Below are positions 11,357-22,504 of a DNA stretch of 64,000 nucleotides, one piece after another. Positions within the stretch are counted from its first letter, which is position 1. The number at the start of each line of letters is the position of its first letter. The notes beneath the pieces were generated by a model that had not been told where the DNA came from, did not search any database, and worked only from the letters and a program-made list of their open reading frames with translations. The translations under genes and the position numbers were made by a program. The stretch comes from Cinnamomum chago. Its lineage: Eukaryota > Streptophyta > Magnoliopsida > Laurales > Lauraceae. Location of the stretch: the NCBI GenBank assembly GCA_038049695.1, contig CP142451.1, positions 34,642,001 to 34,706,000 of the forward strand, given 5' to 3'.

Positions 11357-12489
11357 CTAAGCTGAAGGGTCCGGGGCAGAGACATTGGTTGCGGCCTCGA
11401 GCTGAACCGACGGCTCAATGACGATGTTGGCCCTGGGGATATTGGGGCCAGGGAATGGGGGAGGCTCTGCGAAAGATGGGTGCCCTTCGTTGATCTCAGC
11501 CTTCCTCAAGGCGGCACGCCACCCCTTCTCCCATGCTTTGTCTCTGACCCGCAGAACTCGAGTCTCGTAGTGTGTGGTGGCCTGCTTCACCGCGTCGGCA
11601 AAGGCAACGTCAGCCTCGGCCTGGGCTGTTTGAGCCTTGGCCTCGGCTTCAGCCACTTTCTTCGACTCAGCGGCGAGGTCGCCTCTTAGTTTTTCCACAG
11701 TTGCCTCGAGCTCGGCATTTTTGTTCTTCTCGGCCTCAGTCTCCGCCCTGGCGCCCCCCAACTCGGCAATAAGCTCGACTCCTTGGGCCTCGAGTTGACC
11801 TGCCCTCTGGGTAGCAGCTCCCAACGCTTCCTCTAACTCCAGTCTCTTCGCGTCCAGCATGGCGACCACTGGGCTCTGCTTGGTATATCTGTCGATAAGC
11901 ACAATCGATTTCTGCAGGGCCTGCAGTATAAAAACGACAGGGCAAGTCAGCCGAGGTGGAATATGGATATAAAATGACGAAATAAACTCGGGGAGAGGCT
12001 CACCTGGATGTTCGTCTGCAGTAGTGACGCAAGGAGCTTCGGATCACTGTACCCCGAGTATAGCGCCATATCCTTTGGCAGAGCGCATCCCTTGGCCAGC
12101 GCCTCCTGGACGCGGGAGTTGGTCGCGTGGACGCAATGCTCAACTGTCAACCGCTCGCCCGAGGTCGTGGTAAAGCTCGGCTCCCAAGGAGCCAGAGGTG
12201 GCGCGACTCCCGAGCTCGAGTCTTCCTCCCTTGGCCTCTTTCCCAGAACGCTCCCTCCTGGAGCATCCCCAGAGGCGGGGGAGCGGTCCTGATCAAGATC
12301 CCTGCCGGCACCCTCCTCGGTCCGGTCCATGGTGTCGGGGACCACCTCATGGACCCCGACACCACTCGGGGACAGCGGTGTTTGGGGCAATTGGAGCACC
12401 GGGGCAGGTGACACTGGAGCAGGCGCCTCGGGGGATTCGTCCCCAAAAGCCAGTGCCTCGAGGTCAACGTAGGTGATGTTGCGAGCCAT
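11357..12489 (-). CDS. Tat antisense accessory ORF with one intron (second copy)
   Basis: Copy of the spliced reverse-strand ORF: exon 1 12489-12004, intron 12003-11921 (GTGAGC...TGCAG), exon 2 11920-11357. The predicted 349-aa protein is identical to the upstream copy. The in-frame upstream extension with TGA at 12625-12627 is also the same. Preservation of both exons and splice sites in two copies reflects their recent common origin and does not by itself show selection. Function unknown. The coiled coil suggests oligomerisation. Confidence 0.6.
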
Positions 12490-12972
12490 CTCTTCTGTCC
12501 TCGGCGACGAACGTCGCGGGCATCTCGCAAGAGGAGTATCTTCCGGATCAGACTCGGAAGAGGAAACCGGGCTTCTGGCGGTAGCCTCAGCCTCGGTCAG
12601 TGAGGGTCCGGCTTCGGCCTCGGTTCAAGAGGGCCCAGCTTCAGTCGGGATTTCCCTTATCTCCGGGCACCTCCTTTGTAGCTCGGTTTCGGCTACGGCA
12701 ACCTCTGGTTCGTCTCCCGACCTCCTGACGATATAGCCCCTGTATCTGGGCTTGTACTTGAGCAACGCCCACGCGGCTCGGTTGTCGAAAAAGTCATTTC
12801 AACGGCCGCGTGCGTACAGGCAAATACCGAAGCGTTGAATCCGGTAGTTACGCGTGGCGCGAACGATCCGCCTCCCACCATTATTAGGATTTGGCAGTTA
12901 ATGCAAGTAATTACCCTCTGCACGCGAAGGGAAGTCGAGCAGGCTCCACGTGTCGGATGTGACGTCAGAGCG

Positions 12973-12983
12973 CCCCCCCCCCC
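12973..12983. repeat. Poly-C tract (11 C), length-variable between units
   Basis: The counterpart of the 21-C run at 3689-3709. The 10-base difference explains the change of offset between units from 9284 to 9274. Confidence 0.9.
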
Positions 12984-13064
12984 GTTAATCTCAAGTCGCT
13001 GCCGAAACGAGTTTCCACTCCCAATGATCCTTAGATCCTGACGAGTTGAAAACTCGGGGGCAAT

Positions 13065-13843
13065 TGTGTGGGCCAATTCGTAGGCAATTGTGTGGGCCAA
13101 TTCGTAGACGATATAGGCACTCACTTCGGATGCATGCACCTCGGCACTAGTCTTGAATGACTGGCCGAGACCAGATCTCCCGGCACCAATTCTGCCGAAG
13201 TCGATGCCACCTCTTTTGCTGCCGAAGTGGAGACGGCCGCCCGAAATGGGCCTGTTTTGCCACGGGCAGCATACGGACACGTGGAAAGATGAGGGCGCCG
13301 TGATAGGACGGACACCATCCGGGCCGTCTATTCTCAACACGCTTCTGACAACCATGTCCAATGGCTGCGGCTGTATCAGGGCAAGGCCCGAGGGAGGATC
13401 CGATGGGACCCCAGCCGCCAATAAGCCAAGACAGGGTCAGGCCCAACATGACCAGCATTTAATGCTATGTGGGCTGATCGGACCCTCATTAAATGTAATG
13501 AGGGCTGTGATGGACCCTCATTAATGACTATGTGGGCTGATAAGACCCTAGTCACGTCGTGAGGCCCACTGGCACAGGCACCAAAAACAACTTCTCATAT
13601 ATAGCATGGGACAACCCAAAAATGAGGTATGCATTCTCTTACATGCAACAATAGATCTCTTCCTTCTTCTTCTCCGATCACTGCTGACTTGAGCATCGGA
13701 GAGCCCTGTGCTGCCCCAACCAGGGTCCTTTGACCGCTTTCTTCCTCCTTTCAGGTTCGCCAGACACGCAGCTACTTCTTTGGTACTTTGAGTAAGTCCT
13801 TGAAGGCATCCTAAGCTTGTGAGTATATTTTTCTGCACTTACA
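13065..13843 (+). repeat. LTR of the Tat element (shared by middle and third units)
   Basis: 779 bp, TGTGTGGGCC to CTTACA, indistinguishable by eye from 3791-4569. It is followed at once by a PBS (13846-13863) and a gag start (13891), so it is also a 5' LTR for the truncated third unit. Confidence 0.9.
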
Positions 13844-13845
13844 AT

Positions 13846-13863
13846 TGGCGCCGTCTGTGGGGA
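13846..13863 (+). other. Primer-binding site of the third Tat unit
   Basis: TGGCGCCGTCTGTGGGGA two bases after the LTR, same as 4572-4589. Confidence 0.75.
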
Positions 13864-13890
13864 GCGATTTCTGCAATCTTCCCTTTCACC

Positions 13891-14855
13891 ATGACGAGGA
13901 GAGCTGCGAAAGGCGGAGAAACATCCAAGACAAGGCGTGCAGGACCGACCTCCGACCTCCTCCCTGCTAAGAAGAGGTCCGGGAAGGAACCAGTAGTAGA
14001 GGATGACGTCGAGCGTGGCCTCGTCCGAACCAACGTTCAGGAGCGTGATCCTCGCTTGGAGTCTGCTCTCCGGAGGAAAAACTCTCAGCAGCAACCTGCA
14101 GGAGGCCTCCTAACGGGACGAGATCAGCGGAGCAAGTCTCCGGTGGACGACGGACCACGTCCTTCTGACCAGATAGAGGATGCTGAGGACGCTGAGGATG
14201 AGGAGTATAATCCTAGTGATGATTTCGACTCCACCTTCCAAGAGATTAGAGCGCAGAATGAGGCCATCAAGGAGAGAGACGCTCTGATCCTCCAGCTCCA
14301 GCAGCAGCTGGAAAGAGCTACGGGTTCGGCAGGGCTCCGGCAACAGTCCCATCAGCAGTCACGGCAGCAACAGCGGTCGCGACAACAGCGCTCACTGTTA
14401 CAGCACGAGAGGAGGGTGTCTCGTAGCAGGCGCCCCGATTCCCCCGAGAAGGATTTGAGGGACCATTTGAATAAGAAAAGGCGCGACCGAACTCGAGACG
14501 AAGGCTCGAGCGCCAGTCATAGCTACTCGAGGAAGGCGTCAGAAACCATTCCGGAGAGCAGGTATCATGATTAGGAGTGGCTGGACGCGCGCATAAGGGA
14601 AACGGTCCAGCGTAATCTGGAGGTGGCTGGTATCGGCCGAGACCATAAGGACGTTTGTTGCAACTCCATTGATCTCGGCGCGTCCCCTTTCTCTCGCGAT
14701 ATCAATAAGTACCCCCTGCCGAAGAAGTTCACCGTCCCGAGGTTCGCCACTTATGATGGGACCTCGGACCCAGCTACACATCTCAGGCACTTCTCCCAGA
14801 GGATGTCTGTCTGGGGAGATGAGGGTCATCTGAACTGTCGAGTCTTCTCCTCCAA
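13891..14855 (+). pseudogene. Truncated gag of the third Tat unit
   Basis: Starts at the same ATG as the middle unit's gag and matches it to about 14854, where identity stops abruptly. I count 11 substitutions against 4617-5580 and its leader. One changes CAG to TAG at 14572-14574, ending the frame before the gag core. Six of the eleven are C-to-T or G-to-A in this copy. Nothing of protease, RT or a 3' LTR follows, so the unit was cut off by deletion or by the process that made the array. Confidence 0.85.
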
Positions 14856-17689
14856 TTTTATATTTTGCAATGTCATCAAGAAGATGCTTAAATAGAGTGC
14901 ACAATTTTATGTTTCGTGCCAATTTCTCAAGTTTTGCAGATTTCTTAGCTCGATCAAATTTACAGAAATCAATAGATACGCCTTCTTCTACACGTCGTCT
15001 TCAAGTAAGTGATTCACATTAAACTTAATATATCCCATTAAAGAATGTTGTTTTTTTTTTTTAAAGATTCAATTTCATTTCATTTTCGTCATCCAATATT
15101 AATGTTGCATTTGCTATGAATTCATGTGCAGGGAGAAATAGGTTGTGGGTTATTATTCATTTGGATGGATGAATCTGCCTCTGAATGTACACCGGACTGA
15201 AATATAGGACGTGTGCTAACTGAAAGTAGAATGGATGAAATGAGAATGTGACTTGAAGAGATGAAGTGGGAGATTAAGCATGAAATCCAACTTTTGAGAG
15301 AAAGTATAGAAGCTCAAAATTTCCGACAACAACACCCAAATTATCGTAGCTACATATTAATGATGTTTCTAGTATTTGTTACGTATGCATGGGGAGCAAA
15401 GTTTGCAACGCGATGATAGTTATCTCTATTAGGTTTTAATTGTTTCGACCACATTTTCCAGATGCACATGTGTATTATCTCTATTAACTATAAACTTGTG
15501 AAATGTAGTATCCAAAATTGTTAACTTGTTTCAAATTTTGTGCCCGTGAAATGTTCTCAATCGCAGCTATTTTTGAGAAGAAGTGTCAGAGTTTTGAACA
15601 CGTGGACAGTATTATCTTAAAATGAATGGTTGGTATGACTTTTAGGCATGTAGGTTGGATCCAGGCTGAATATTAGGCATGTTCAATCTACACCATGGAC
15701 AAAACGAACTTTCATAGGATGGTTGTGATGGCATCATGGAACAAATTGTTCAATCTGCTCATTTTAAATGGCCTTAAACCTTAAGCATGTGGGCTGGACA
15801 AGACGAACTTTCTAGCCTAATAGTAAGGCTGCACAAATTGATCATGCTTCAACAAGCTTCAGCCAGCATTGTCCCTTAATAAAACGATCAAATGATGCAC
15901 TTGCAAAATTGACAGTTCGAAGAAATTGTACCATCTGTTCATTTTAGATGGTCTTGAATGATATCATCATCTAATTAAGCTGATGCTGGACCATAACAAT
16001 CTACTGTGCACCTTCCTATGCTACCTTGCATTGATTAAGTGGTCCATATTGGGCTCCATTTAGTGATTATACCTAGTTATGCCAAGGCTGGCTTTCACTA
16101 CATCATTCCTCAAATAAATCACTCAGACACCAGTCGGCACACAGTTATCTGAGTCCTTGAATCATAGGCATTGCATGCACAAGATCATACCAATATTGCA
16201 ATAAAATCCTTCAGGTTGAAATAAAATCACTGGATATAGATTTTTTGCTTGCATGTACATCATGTGCAGACAAGCATTTCACTATAATGTCTAATGGTGA
16301 CAGAAATTACATAGACCCATTCGAGATTCAGATTACACATATCTACAAAGAAATTACAAAGACCGATCTGAGATTCAAATTACACAGATCAACCGGGCAG
16401 ACATGAACAAACATTACACATGTTATTTTGGAGCAAATTCAATGCTTCAGCGTATCCATCCTCAACGCATTTGAAGCCCTACAAAGTAAAAGAAATGAAT
16501 TCAATGTCACAGAATGAAACCAAAAGTTAGAGGAAAATAAAATCCTTAATCTACTGCGGCTTTTTAGGACGCCAAAGCTCCAAATTCATTCATTTAGGGT
16601 TGGTTGATAGCAGAGTAGCCTAAATATGCCATCAACAAATCATGAACACAGAGGTACACACTGCTCCATTTCATCCAATTTCATGTGGTTTTTGTGCGAA
16701 GGAGAGTGCCCATGAGAGGGAGCTTTTCTGGATCTCACCGAAGAGAGGGAGATGAGATTGTGATCGCTGCAGCGGTCAGACCGCAGAGAAACTGAGAAAT
16801 AGAAAAAAAATCACACAAAGAGAGAAACTGAGAAACAAAAAGTAAGAGAGAAGAGAGAGAACAAATAAAAGGAAAGACATAGGCCGTTTTATTGTTCAAG
16901 CTTTATCGTCTGCATCCCCTTCTCTCTATATATATATCTCTCTCTGTTTATTGTAGGAAAGAAAGGGGGGCAAGGGCATGACTTCATGGCTAGGTTCTCA
17001 CGTGGAAGGGTGGAGTGTTTGTCTTCATGGCTAGGTTCCCTACATCCAAAAACCAAAACAGATTGGGGGCAAAATGCCCTTTTGATCCAACCATTTCAAA
17101 AAACCCAAGCAAGGTACCAGCTCTAAAAACAGATGAAAAAATAAAATAAAATAAGCATTACAATCGAGAACGTGGAAGATGAGATCATTTTGGGAGTTTT
17201 CTTACCTTGGTTTTGTTGAAGGACCGACTTCCTTTTATAGATCTGGCAGGATATGGGAGTGCAGGACGTGTAATGGCGGAGATGGGGCTGGGCGGGAGGA
17301 GATCTCTGAAGGTCGAAACGAGAAGTTGCAGGCAGTCGAGAGAAGGAGAGAGGAGAAAGTCTGACTCAGGGGGAGAGAGAGAGACGCGAGAGAAGGAGAG
17401 ACGAGCGAGAGAGACGTTCAGGGGCTGATTCAGAGGAGAGAGAGAGGCGAGAGGGAGCTTCCGTCGATAGTTTAGAGAGGCGAGGAGGAAGAGACGGTTT
17501 CACTGAGAAAGGGGAGAGAGAGACAGGGGCTTGAATAGTTTTAAGAAGAGGGAAATGATAAAAAGGAGCGGGCTCTGGAAATTTCATTCACATAATCGTT
17601 ACGTTCGTTTTAAGCCCACACGAGAGACTCCCATGTGCGCAGCTGATGCTCTCCTCAACTGCAGTTGAGAAGAGCTAGTCCTTTTATAT
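14855..17689. other. Unassigned intergenic DNA right of the Tat array
   Basis: No gene recognised. 15160-15400 has short coding-like pieces (a Glu/Arg-rich helix, then a hydrophobic stretch) but with stops, so it is at most a remnant. A roughly 50-bp direct duplication built on GAAATTACA lies near 16303-16390. 16700-17560 is purine-rich. TATATATATATC microsatellite at about 16928. Nothing else supported. Confidence 0.5.
17330..17525. repeat. GA-rich low-complexity tract
   Basis: Dense GAGAGA/GGAGA simple sequence on +. It yields spurious Arg/Glu- and Ser/Leu-rich ORFs on both strands. Confidence 0.75.
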
Positions 17690-17795
17690 ATATATATAAA
17701 AGGAGGTGTTCTTGTGAGAGACACTCTTAGCTTACTACGAGAGATAAATGTAGAGTCCTTACATTTAAGCTGTTGTGAGGGCCCCACCTTATGAT
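17690..17795. mobile_element. Partial MITE, family B (GAGAGACACTC type), next to a TA tract
   Basis: AAAAGGAGGTG..TTGTGAGAGACACTC, then CTACGAGAGATA, then GGGCCCCACC. This matches the ends of the elements at 25832-26186. It starts directly at a TATATATATATA tract. A second end is not clear, so it is called partial. Confidence 0.5.
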
Positions 17796-17816
17796 ATTAA
17801 AAAGGAAACACCGAAA

Positions 17817-18063
17817 TGGGCTAAACATTTGGGTTAAGCAGGTAGGGTCGAGTCGGGTTGACCCACCACGGATGTGGGTTGAAACATTGTGACCCATTTT
17901 AAAAAGAGTTAGCTATGTGGACCCACACATTAGGGCATAGTAGACAACTCCGGCCAGACCCTTTGACAGCCTTAGACTAATGAGTCACCGCTGAGCTACC
18001 AATGACAACTAGGGTTTCCTGGGCTTCTAAGGAGGTGGCATTTTGGGGTTATGTCTAGGGTTT
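17817..18063 (+). promoter_or_regulatory. Telo-box and site II motifs upstream of TIM8
   Basis: AGGGTTT telo-boxes lie at 18011-18017 and 18057-18063. TGGGCT (site II, TGGGCY) lies at 18020-18025, immediately after the first telo-box, and again at 17817-17822. This pairing is known in plant genes for mitochondrial and ribosomal proteins and fits the gene that follows. The transcription start is not determinable; the 18057 motif may lie in the 5' UTR. Confidence 0.55.
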
Positions 18064-18157
18064 AAGAACTTAGAGAGCACTGGGAGAGGGAGAGGGAGAG
18101 GGAGAGATTTAAGGAGATTTTCTTTTGAGGGTTTTTTCGGGAGAGAGGTTGCTTGGA

Positions 18158-21100
18158 ATGGAATCATCGTCACTGGATTCGGCCGAGTTGCAGCGTTTTC
18201 TTCATGTGAGATAGTCAAAACCTTCTCTCTCTGTGTTTTCCTTTTTTTTTTTCTCCTCTTTGTGCATATTGATGCTTGTTTCTACTCTCCGTCTCCCTTT
18301 GTATCATCTTGGATTTGTTCATAGATGGTTTTTCTATTGTTTAGTATTATATTTTCTTTGTCAATTCATCTTCCTCTTCTTTTTTCTTGAGAAGGATGAT
18401 TGATTGCATTACATTGGTAAAAATTATCTCCCATTGCTATTCTATGTACTATAAATTAAATAAAAGGATTGTTAAAGGGAGATTCCAGTTCCCCAAATCC
18501 AAACAACCCATTGAGTTTTTGGATCTATCTATTCTATATTTGTCCAATTCATGCCACAGTAAGGATATTAGATCTTTTTTTATTTTTATGACAAAAAAGA
18601 GTACTGTTAATAAGAAAAATGCTTGTGTAACAATGGGTGAACACATGACACATGGCATGGATTTGGGGCCGGGGGCCTGGCCTAACAGAATATGATTTGT
18701 TAGATTTAGCTGCATATAAAACATCAGATCATCATTTAATGTCACTGGCCATTCTATGAATGGCAGTGATTTTGAATAGCTAAATGCTTCCATATTCAGA
18801 TTCCACTTTTATTTACTTTGATGAGACTGCAAGTAATGTCTGATTAGATTTTTTTTTATGCATATCTAATGGAATAAACCCCATTTTTTTTTCATGGTGG
18901 GGCCACTGGTCTACATTGCCATGTCATGTGTCTCTTGCAATTCTGTGTAATGAAAGATATATTATCATTAAGCTGGCCAAACTCTTTTTTTTTTCTAGAA
19001 GGATTCTTAGTTCATTTTGATGAAATAATCATATTAATGGTGTATGATTGATTTAAGCACGTGGCTTCACATGGTCACACAGGGAGGAGGCATTATGGGA
19101 GAAATCACCATATCATCTTTGGAGATAATATGTAAAAGTGAGAAGTAGTCTATGCAATGAAACTCATTTGCAAGCAGATCTGAGGATTCAGATGTGAATC
19201 TTATGATTCAATACTTGTTTTATTGAAGCTTGCAATTTAAATGATTCAGCTGAGTGGGAACAACCATAGCCAAGAGGTTAATATTAGTAATCTTTTACTT
19301 TTTTTTTTCTTTCTTTCTTTTTTTTATTAGGACTTCTATTTTTAAAAGCTTATTTAGTGGTTAACGAAACTTGTTAAGAGTTTACAATTTTGTGGAGGTT
19401 TAAGAAATTACTAAGGAACAAGCATGTGACTAAAGCTTGACTGTATGCATGGGTTTTTATTTTAACTTTTTTTTTTCAAAATTTTTTCTTTACGAACATT
19501 TGTTTAAACCATGAAAGTAGTGGTCGATCCAGAATAGTAGGGGTCAAGTGTTAGTCGACTGATAACATTTTACTAATTACTTAAAATCAAAATTTGAAGA
19601 CTTTTATAATAATATTTGAAGTAAAACCCTAAATTTGAAAATACTCCAATATTTTTCAAGACGTAATTTCTGAACTTTGTTAGGGCATTTAAAAGTTAAA
19701 ACACAGATACAATGTTACTATAATGCATCCAAATGATAAAGACACAAAATTCAAGGAGCTGACCCCAACATAAGTCGGGATGAGGTTTTGATGAGATGAT
19801 CATGATGATGATGACTCTAATAAATCCAAACTGCTCAAAATAATCATTTTCTCCTTTTTTGGCGTTGAGATTTATGGTCGTGCCTCACTCAATGCAAAGG
19901 ACCCATGCCGGATTGATCATAAGTAAACCAAACGATCAATTATTGATTAATGATAATGTGCCGGATTAATGATAATGTGCTGGTTACTTGTGATCATTTA
20001 ATGGACCACGTTGCTTCTGGTTGAGAGGGAAACATTTAAAGCAATTCATGGCATAAATGCTATGATAATGCAAAGTTATGTGTTGGATCCTTTCCGTGTC
20101 TCACTAACGCTTCCCATGAGTGGTGTAGAAGTCCATACTAGATGTCACCTATTGAATATCCTAGCAACTCAAAATAAATGCGCCCCCCCCCCCCCTAAGT
20201 GGGCTTTCCCTAAATTTCACTTCTATAGGAGTTGGTCGCACTATAGTTACCTAGTTCGCTAATAAGGTCTTCGAACTGCAAATAGTTCATTTCGAACAAT
20301 TCAAAGTTTTAATCACAAACTGCTAGCTAACTGTTCACATAAAGTTCATTAAGCTAATAAATACATCAGTGGGGCTTACCTAAAAACCCAACCTGCTCAA
20401 AAGCATTGCACCCCTATGTGTTAATACTAGTCCCAATTCTAATTCCAATCAGAGTTGGCCCCACTATAAGATTGATAACCATTAAAATATGGGTTACACT
20501 CTATTTCCAACATGTATTTTACACATGATCAATTGATGGTGGGCACAATTATGGTTTAAGTAAAATTTGTCCTAGAGGCTAGAGTACATTTAAAGAAGAA
20601 CAGTTATTTTTGAATGGTTTGGATTTTAGATGTAGGCTACAGTGATGGACTTATAGCTTGGACACAAATGAATTAGTTCATTGAACTTATTGAACTTGAA
20701 CTCTGAATCAGATGAATTAAAAAGCGAATCAAATGAACCTACTGCTTCGAATTTTCTGAGCTAAGTCTCGAATTAGGAATTGCAAACTTGAATATGAATT
20801 GATTGAACTAATGAACCAGGTAACTAATGATTACCAGAATAATGGGATAAAGTAAGATGGTTATGATTATGGTGCTGGTGATATTAGTGTCTGGAAGGTA
20901 TTAGATATCGGGTGCTTGTTGTATGAACATCCCTTGTATTGATATTAGGAAGTGCATATGCAATTATTATTTATATTTTATATAACTGTAAGTAGTAAAT
21001 TTTCATTTTTTCCAGACCTTATGACTTTGAAATCCAATTGGTTACAGTATTGACATGCATGAAATCGACATAAAGGTTGTGATCTGCTTCTTGCCAATCA

Positions 21101-21567
21101 TTTATGAAGAGTTAACTCCGTTACTCTGTCAGTTTGTTGTGATTTTAAGATGACCTTTTCTCTGCACCTTAAGGTACATTTCTGAGTGCATGAATGACTG
21201 AGTTATCCTCTTTTGTTTTTGTTTATCATAATTTATAGCAATGCTCAAAAGCCCAACTGATTGATTTCATAATTGATGCTTGAGATTGAAAACTAGAGGA
21301 TTCAAAACTTGTCTGTTCTTATGTGTTCCACAATCCTGAAATCTTTCTAGTGTTGACTGGAGACATTTTTTTATGTAGCAAGAGAAGGAGAGAGCTATGG
21401 TAACTGAGATGGTGGGGAAGCTTACAGATGTGTGCTGGGACAAATGCATCACTAGTACTCCAGGCAGCAAGTTCAGCTCTGGCGAATCGTCTTGCCTTAC
21501 CAACTGCGCTCAACGGTATATGGACTTGAGCCTAATTATCATGAAGCGTTTCCGATCCATGCACTAA
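18158..21567 (+). CDS. TIM8: TIM8, small Tim chaperone of the mitochondrial intermembrane space (two exons)
   Basis: Exon 1 is 18158-18205 (16 codons from ATG, donor GTGAG). Exon 2 is 21379-21567 (62 codons plus TAA, acceptor TATGTAG). The 3,173-bp phase-0 intron joins MESSSLDSAELQRFLH to QEKERAMV. The 78-aa product matches the plant Tim8 length (about 77 aa) and layout: N-terminal helix, then the twin CX3C motif CWDKC...CLTNC that forms the disulfide hairpin of zf-Tim10/DDP proteins, and the C-terminal YMDLSLIIMKRF. Tim8 with Tim13 escorts hydrophobic precursors such as Tim23 across the intermembrane space. Import needs oxidation by Mia40, with no cleaved presequence. All four cysteines are present and I see no lesion, so it is probably functional. 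The short first exon makes it easy to miss. Confidence 0.93.
18206..21378 (+). other. TIM8 intron 1 (3.17 kb)
   Basis: GTGAG donor after a pyrimidine/GA-rich 5' region, TATGTAG acceptor. It is AT-rich, with poly-T runs, a poly-C run (about 20183-20196) and a retroposon tail at 19753-19815. No other exon recognised. Confidence 0.8.
19753..19815 (+). mobile_element. 3' tail of an RTE/SINE-type retroposon
   Basis: GGAGCTGACCCCAACATAAG..GGGATGAGG followed by (GATGAT)n-like simple repeats resembles the conserved 3' end of plant RTE LINEs and their SINE partners. The upstream body is not recognisable. Confidence 0.4.
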
Positions 21568-22121
21568 AAATCAAGAGACGCAAAATGATTTGGAGAGCTG
21601 TTGCATAGATCCTTGAATTAGCCACATCCGCTGTGCCACTTGTGTTGGACAAGGCACCTTCACTGGATTCCTTTATGGCCAATATAAACAGTCTTGTAAT
21701 TGATAAATATTGGTACATCTTCTCTTCTCTTGGAATCTAAGTTATTTTAATGATTGCGGAATCTAAGTTATTTTAATGATTGCTTAGAGTAAGATTTGTA
21801 TATTACTTTTTGAAATTAAATATTTAGTTTAGTGACTTTAGTCTATTTAAAATACTTTGTTGAACACATGAATCTTGCATTATTAGATTCATTGGAATGG
21901 GAAATTCTTATGGATTTTGGATTCTAAGTGGGCGACTTGGAGAGGCTGTTCTATCATATTCTTTTTTGTACAGTCTCAACCATTGCCCATACCAAGTACT
22001 TTTAGATAATTTTATTCTTAGATGAGTAGTATACAGAAAAAAGAAATGGTAAATGCCATGGTATTCCTTTTCAGTTTCAAGTTAAGTACTCAATAATTTT
22101 TACAATAAGTCTATATGGATG
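21568..22121 (+). other. TIM8 3' UTR and downstream spacer
   Basis: The sequence up to about 21720 is likely 3' UTR, with near-upstream-element-like AT-rich stretches (TAATTGATAAATATTGG). The rest is AT-rich spacer. No gene seen. Confidence 0.45.
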
Positions 22122-22133
22122 AAAAAAAAAAAA

Positions 22134-22165
<32 letters not shown>

Positions 22166-22203
22166 GGAAACGTAGAGACTGCTTGGGTGCTGGTTCTTCT
22201 CCC
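22122..22203. repeat. Left arm of inverted repeat with A12/G31 tract
   Basis: Twelve A (22122-22133), 31 G (22134-22164), then a segment including GTAGAGACTGCTTGGG and TGGTTCTTCTCCC. The reverse complement of this, with its own shorter A/G tract, is at 24009-24059. The arms enclose LINE-derived sequence. Confidence 0.75.
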
Positions 22204-22504
22204 AAATTTAATAGATCGCTTCCTTTCTAGCCTCTGCCTCAGACATCCTCTTCTACCCTTTCCCACGCCTGCTCCTCTCTAGACAAAGCATCTCTATAGG
22301 TGTCAATCCTTGCAAAATCATTGTGAACTCATTCTTTGATCCTGCCTCTTAGCATTTGAAGCTTCTTACAAATTCTGTAACCTGTAAATCCTTGAACATC
22401 TGCCCAAAGCCACCTATTGGGAACCAATGCTAAGAAAGGTTTGTGCATAAGCTAGCAAATTTTCAGACCTAAAAGGTTTAGGCCTCCGATTGGTTTAGAG
22501 GGTG

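Larger units (their letters stand above)
3791..13843 (+). mobile_element. Complete Ty3/gypsy (Tat lineage) LTR retrotransposon, middle unit of a tandem array
   Basis: A 10,053-bp unit runs from LTR to LTR: LTR 3791-4569, primer-binding site, gag-pol in one frame, minisatellite, antisense ORF, purine tract, LTR 13065-13843. Assignment to Tat rests on the second RNase H between RT-RNase H and integrase, the absence of a chromodomain after integrase, the long region between pol and the 3' LTR, and the reverse-strand ORF there. All of these are known traits of Tat relatives such as Grande and Retand. Both LTRs are also terminal parts of neighbouring partial units, so no target duplication can be read. 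The unit is defective because of five in-frame stops and a changed protease active site. Mobility could only come from proteins supplied in trans. Confidence 0.93.

Noticed and set aside
17179..17787. Short ORFs in the GA-rich region
   Set aside because: Low-complexity artefacts; composition follows GAGA repeats.
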